A stretch of DNA of 14,628 nt from Sphingomonadales bacterium UBA6174 (lineage in GTDB: Bacteria; Pseudomonadota; Alphaproteobacteria; Sphingomonadales; Sphingomonadaceae). The position numbers and the translations under genes are program-made. The notes under the pieces were generated by a model that was not told the origin of the DNA, made no database searches, and saw nothing but the letters and a program-made list of their open reading frames with translations. Below, in pieces: positions 13,441 through 14,628 of this stretch; within the stretch, counting starts at the first letter, position 1, and each line of letters starts with the position of its first letter. Location of the stretch: assembly GCA_002422945.1 (NCBI GenBank), contig DITW01000060.1, positions 1 through 14,628 of the forward strand, read 5' to 3'.

Positions 13441-14340
13441 ATGGCGCGGATCATGTCCGCGCGCACATTTCTCCTCCTGATGTTTGTCTGCCTGCTGTGG
13501 GCGCTCAACGTCGTGGTCAGCCGGCTGGTGGTGGACGGGATGGGGGTTCCCCCGCTGTGGTTCGCCGCACTCAGATCGTTGGTGGTGGTGCTGGTGCTCA
13601 GCCGGTATTTGCTGCCGCGCCCGCCGAAATGGCCGTGGGTTGCGCTGGTTACTTTCATGATCAGCGGCGGTTCTTTCGGCCTGCTGTTCATGGGCTTGCG
13701 CGATGCTACCCCATCGGCGGCTGCAGTCGTCAGCCTGTCGGGCGCGCCGCTGACAGTGGTGTTTGCGATCCTGATCCTGAAGGAACAAGTCCGTTGGCGC
13801 CGGGGCATAGGCATCGCGCTGGCGTTCCTCGGGGTCGGCGTGGCCATTGCATCACCCAGCGGCTGGTCAAGCAGTGTCGGGCTGATCTTCGTGGGCGCAT
13901 CGGCGATCGTCGGGGCGTTGGGATCGGTATGGCTCAAGACGATCGATCTGCCGCCGCTGCGCCTACAGGCATGGGCCGGACTGGTATCGGCGCTGGTGCT
14001 GTTCCCGCTGAGTGCGCTGACCGAAAGCGGACAGGGCGCTGCGGTAATGGCGGGCGGTTGGCGGTTGGCGGCGGGCCTTGGATTTTCGGCGGTGGTAGTG
14101 TCGGTTTTTGCCCATACCGTCTATTTCCGCCTGCTGCGTGATCACGATGCCAATCTGATTGCGCCGCTGACGCTGATGACGCCAATCTTCACCATTGCCG
14201 CAGGCGCCGCGATTACTGGCGATGACGTAGGGCTGCAATTGCTGATTGGCGCATTTATCGCTGGTGCGGGCGTGCTCGTGATCATGGTCCGGCCGAGCCG
14301 CGCGTTGTTCAAGCCCCTGTTGGTTCGCACCAGAATTTGA
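13441..14340 (+). CDS. EamA-family (DMT superfamily) 10-TM transporter
   Basis: A 299-residue inner-membrane protein made of two EamA repeats of five helices each. Repeat one runs about 7-135. It begins LLLMFVCLLWALNVVVSRL and ends with the family-typical ILKEQVRWRRGIGIALAFLGVGV. Repeat two runs about 147-285 and includes LIAPLTLMTPIFTIAAG. DMT exporters of this class move small metabolites such as amino acids or purines out of the cell; the substrate cannot be read from sequence. The start is uncertain: ATG 13441 (chosen) and ATG 13453 (giving MSARTF) both fit, neither has a clear Shine-Dalgarno, and a GTG at 13387 would add an unlikely hydrophilic extension. It is divergent from ygfZ and 58 bases upstream of pyrC, with no terminator between, so read-through into pyrC is possible. 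Confidence 0.9.
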   Translation: MARIMSARTFLLLMFVCLLWALNVVVSRLVVDGMGVPPLWFAALRSLVVVLVLSRYLLPRPPKWPWVALVTFMISGGSFGLLFMGLRDATPSAAAVVSLSGAPLTVVFAILILKEQVRWRRGIGIALAFLGVGVAIASPSGWSSSVGLIFVGASAIVGALGSVWLKTIDLPPLRLQAWAGLVSALVLFPLSALTESGQGAAVMAGGWRLAAGLGFSAVVVSVFAHTVYFRLLRDHDANLIAPLTLMTPIFTIAAGAAITGDDVGLQLLIGAFIAGAGVLVIMVRPSRALFKPLLVRTRI

Positions 14341-14375
14341 ACGCGCCGGGGCGGGATTCTGGTGACAAGGCAGGC

Positions 14376-14397
14376 CGGTAATGCTTAGGGGTTACCG
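14376..14397 (+). promoter_or_regulatory. Hairpin at the pyrC translation start with the SD in its loop
   Basis: CGGTAA (14376-14381) pairs perfectly with TTACCG (14392-14397) around a 10-base loop, TGCTTAGGGG. The loop carries the pyrC Shine-Dalgarno AGGGG (14387-14391), and the stem ends one base before the ATG at 14399. In E. coli, pyrC is controlled by a leader hairpin that masks its ribosome-binding site when CTP is plentiful. A similar role here is only a suggestion, since the SD is looped, not paired. Confidence 0.35.
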
Positions 14398-14398
14398 C

Positions 14399-14628
14399 AT
14401 GGCCGAGATTACCAGACTGACGCTGCGCCGCCCGGACGATTGGCATGTCCATCTGCGCGATGGCGATGTGATGCGCGGCGTGGTGGCCCATACCGCGCGG
14501 CAATTCGCACGAGCCATAGTGATGCCCAATCTCTCGCCCCCGGTCACGACTGTCGCGGCGGCAGAGGCCTATCGCGGGCGTATCCTTGATGCGGTGCCGG
14601 AAGGCATGGATTTCACGCCCTTGATGAC
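14399..14628 (+). CDS. pyrC: Dihydroorotase, class II PyrC, N-terminal fragment (3' end outside the window)
   Basis: The open frame from ATG 14399 runs off the window end and gives 76 residues. LRRPDDWHVHLRDG at 9-22 contains the zinc ligands His16 and His18 and substrate-binding Arg20. IVMPNLSPPVTT at 40-51 includes substrate-contacting Asn44, and DFTPLM closes the visible part. This is the N-terminus of E. coli-type PyrC, the zinc enzyme that interconverts N-carbamoyl-L-aspartate and L-dihydroorotate in pyrimidine synthesis. AGGGG at 14387-14391 is seven bases from ATG; an in-frame ATG at 14381 is an alternative but would add MLRGYR, not seen in the family. About three quarters of the protein lies outside, so integrity cannot be judged. 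Confidence 0.95.
   Translation, partial: MAEITRLTLRRPDDWHVHLRDGDVMRGVVAHTARQFARAIVMPNLSPPVTTVAAAEAYRGRILDAVPEGMDFTPLM

Noticed and set aside
14337..14360. TTGAAC at the end of the EamA gene as a pyrC -35 element
   Set aside because: No acceptable -10 hexamer lies 16-18 bases downstream.
1..14628. Mobile elements, CRISPR arrays, tRNA/rRNA genes or a defence island
   Set aside because: No transposase or integrase sequence, no spaced direct repeats, no cloverleaf or rRNA sequence; all genes belong to well-known housekeeping families.

Overview
This window reads as chromosomal DNA from an alphaproteobacterium, most likely a member of the Sphingomonadales. The evidence is the high GC content, dense ATGA-type gene overlaps, the alphaproteobacterial AddAB helicase-nuclease pair (instead of RecBCD), and a DivL-type kinase with tyrosine at the phospho-acceptor position. 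I see no mobile element, CRISPR array, tRNA or rRNA. The assignment to order is inference from gene content and style, not from a database match.

Layout. Bases 1-254 are the 3' end of ahcY, closed by a strong intrinsic terminator. Bases 407-1078 encode an outer-membrane glycine-zipper/OmpA-like lipoprotein with its own terminator. From about 1204 to 12259 runs one tightly packed + strand cluster: a 14-codon leader ORF, divL, tsaE, amgK, murU, addB and addA. Every junction overlaps by 4 or 8 bases, so the set is probably one transcript with coupled translation. trxA follows after a short gap containing a hairpin and a candidate promoter. On the - strand, ygfZ converges on trxA with no intergenic base. 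An EamA-type 10-TM exporter is divergent from ygfZ, and the window ends inside pyrC (dihydroorotase).

How the genes fit together. The cluster joins a predicted cell-cycle regulator (DivL), tRNA t6A modification (TsaE), recycling of cell-wall MurNAc to UDP-MurNAc (AmgK then MurU), double-strand-break repair (AddAB) and thiol redox (TrxA). These are growth and housekeeping functions, not a defence or accessory island.

The best leads are: (1) the Tyr-for-His substitution in the DivL-like kinase; (2) a small leader ORF with a good Shine-Dalgarno whose stop overlaps the divL start, which has none of its own; (3) two interleaved perfect 8-bp stems inside addA with H-type pseudoknot geometry; (4) a hairpin at the pyrC start with the ribosome-binding site in its loop. 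I do not see a clearly new multi-gene system.
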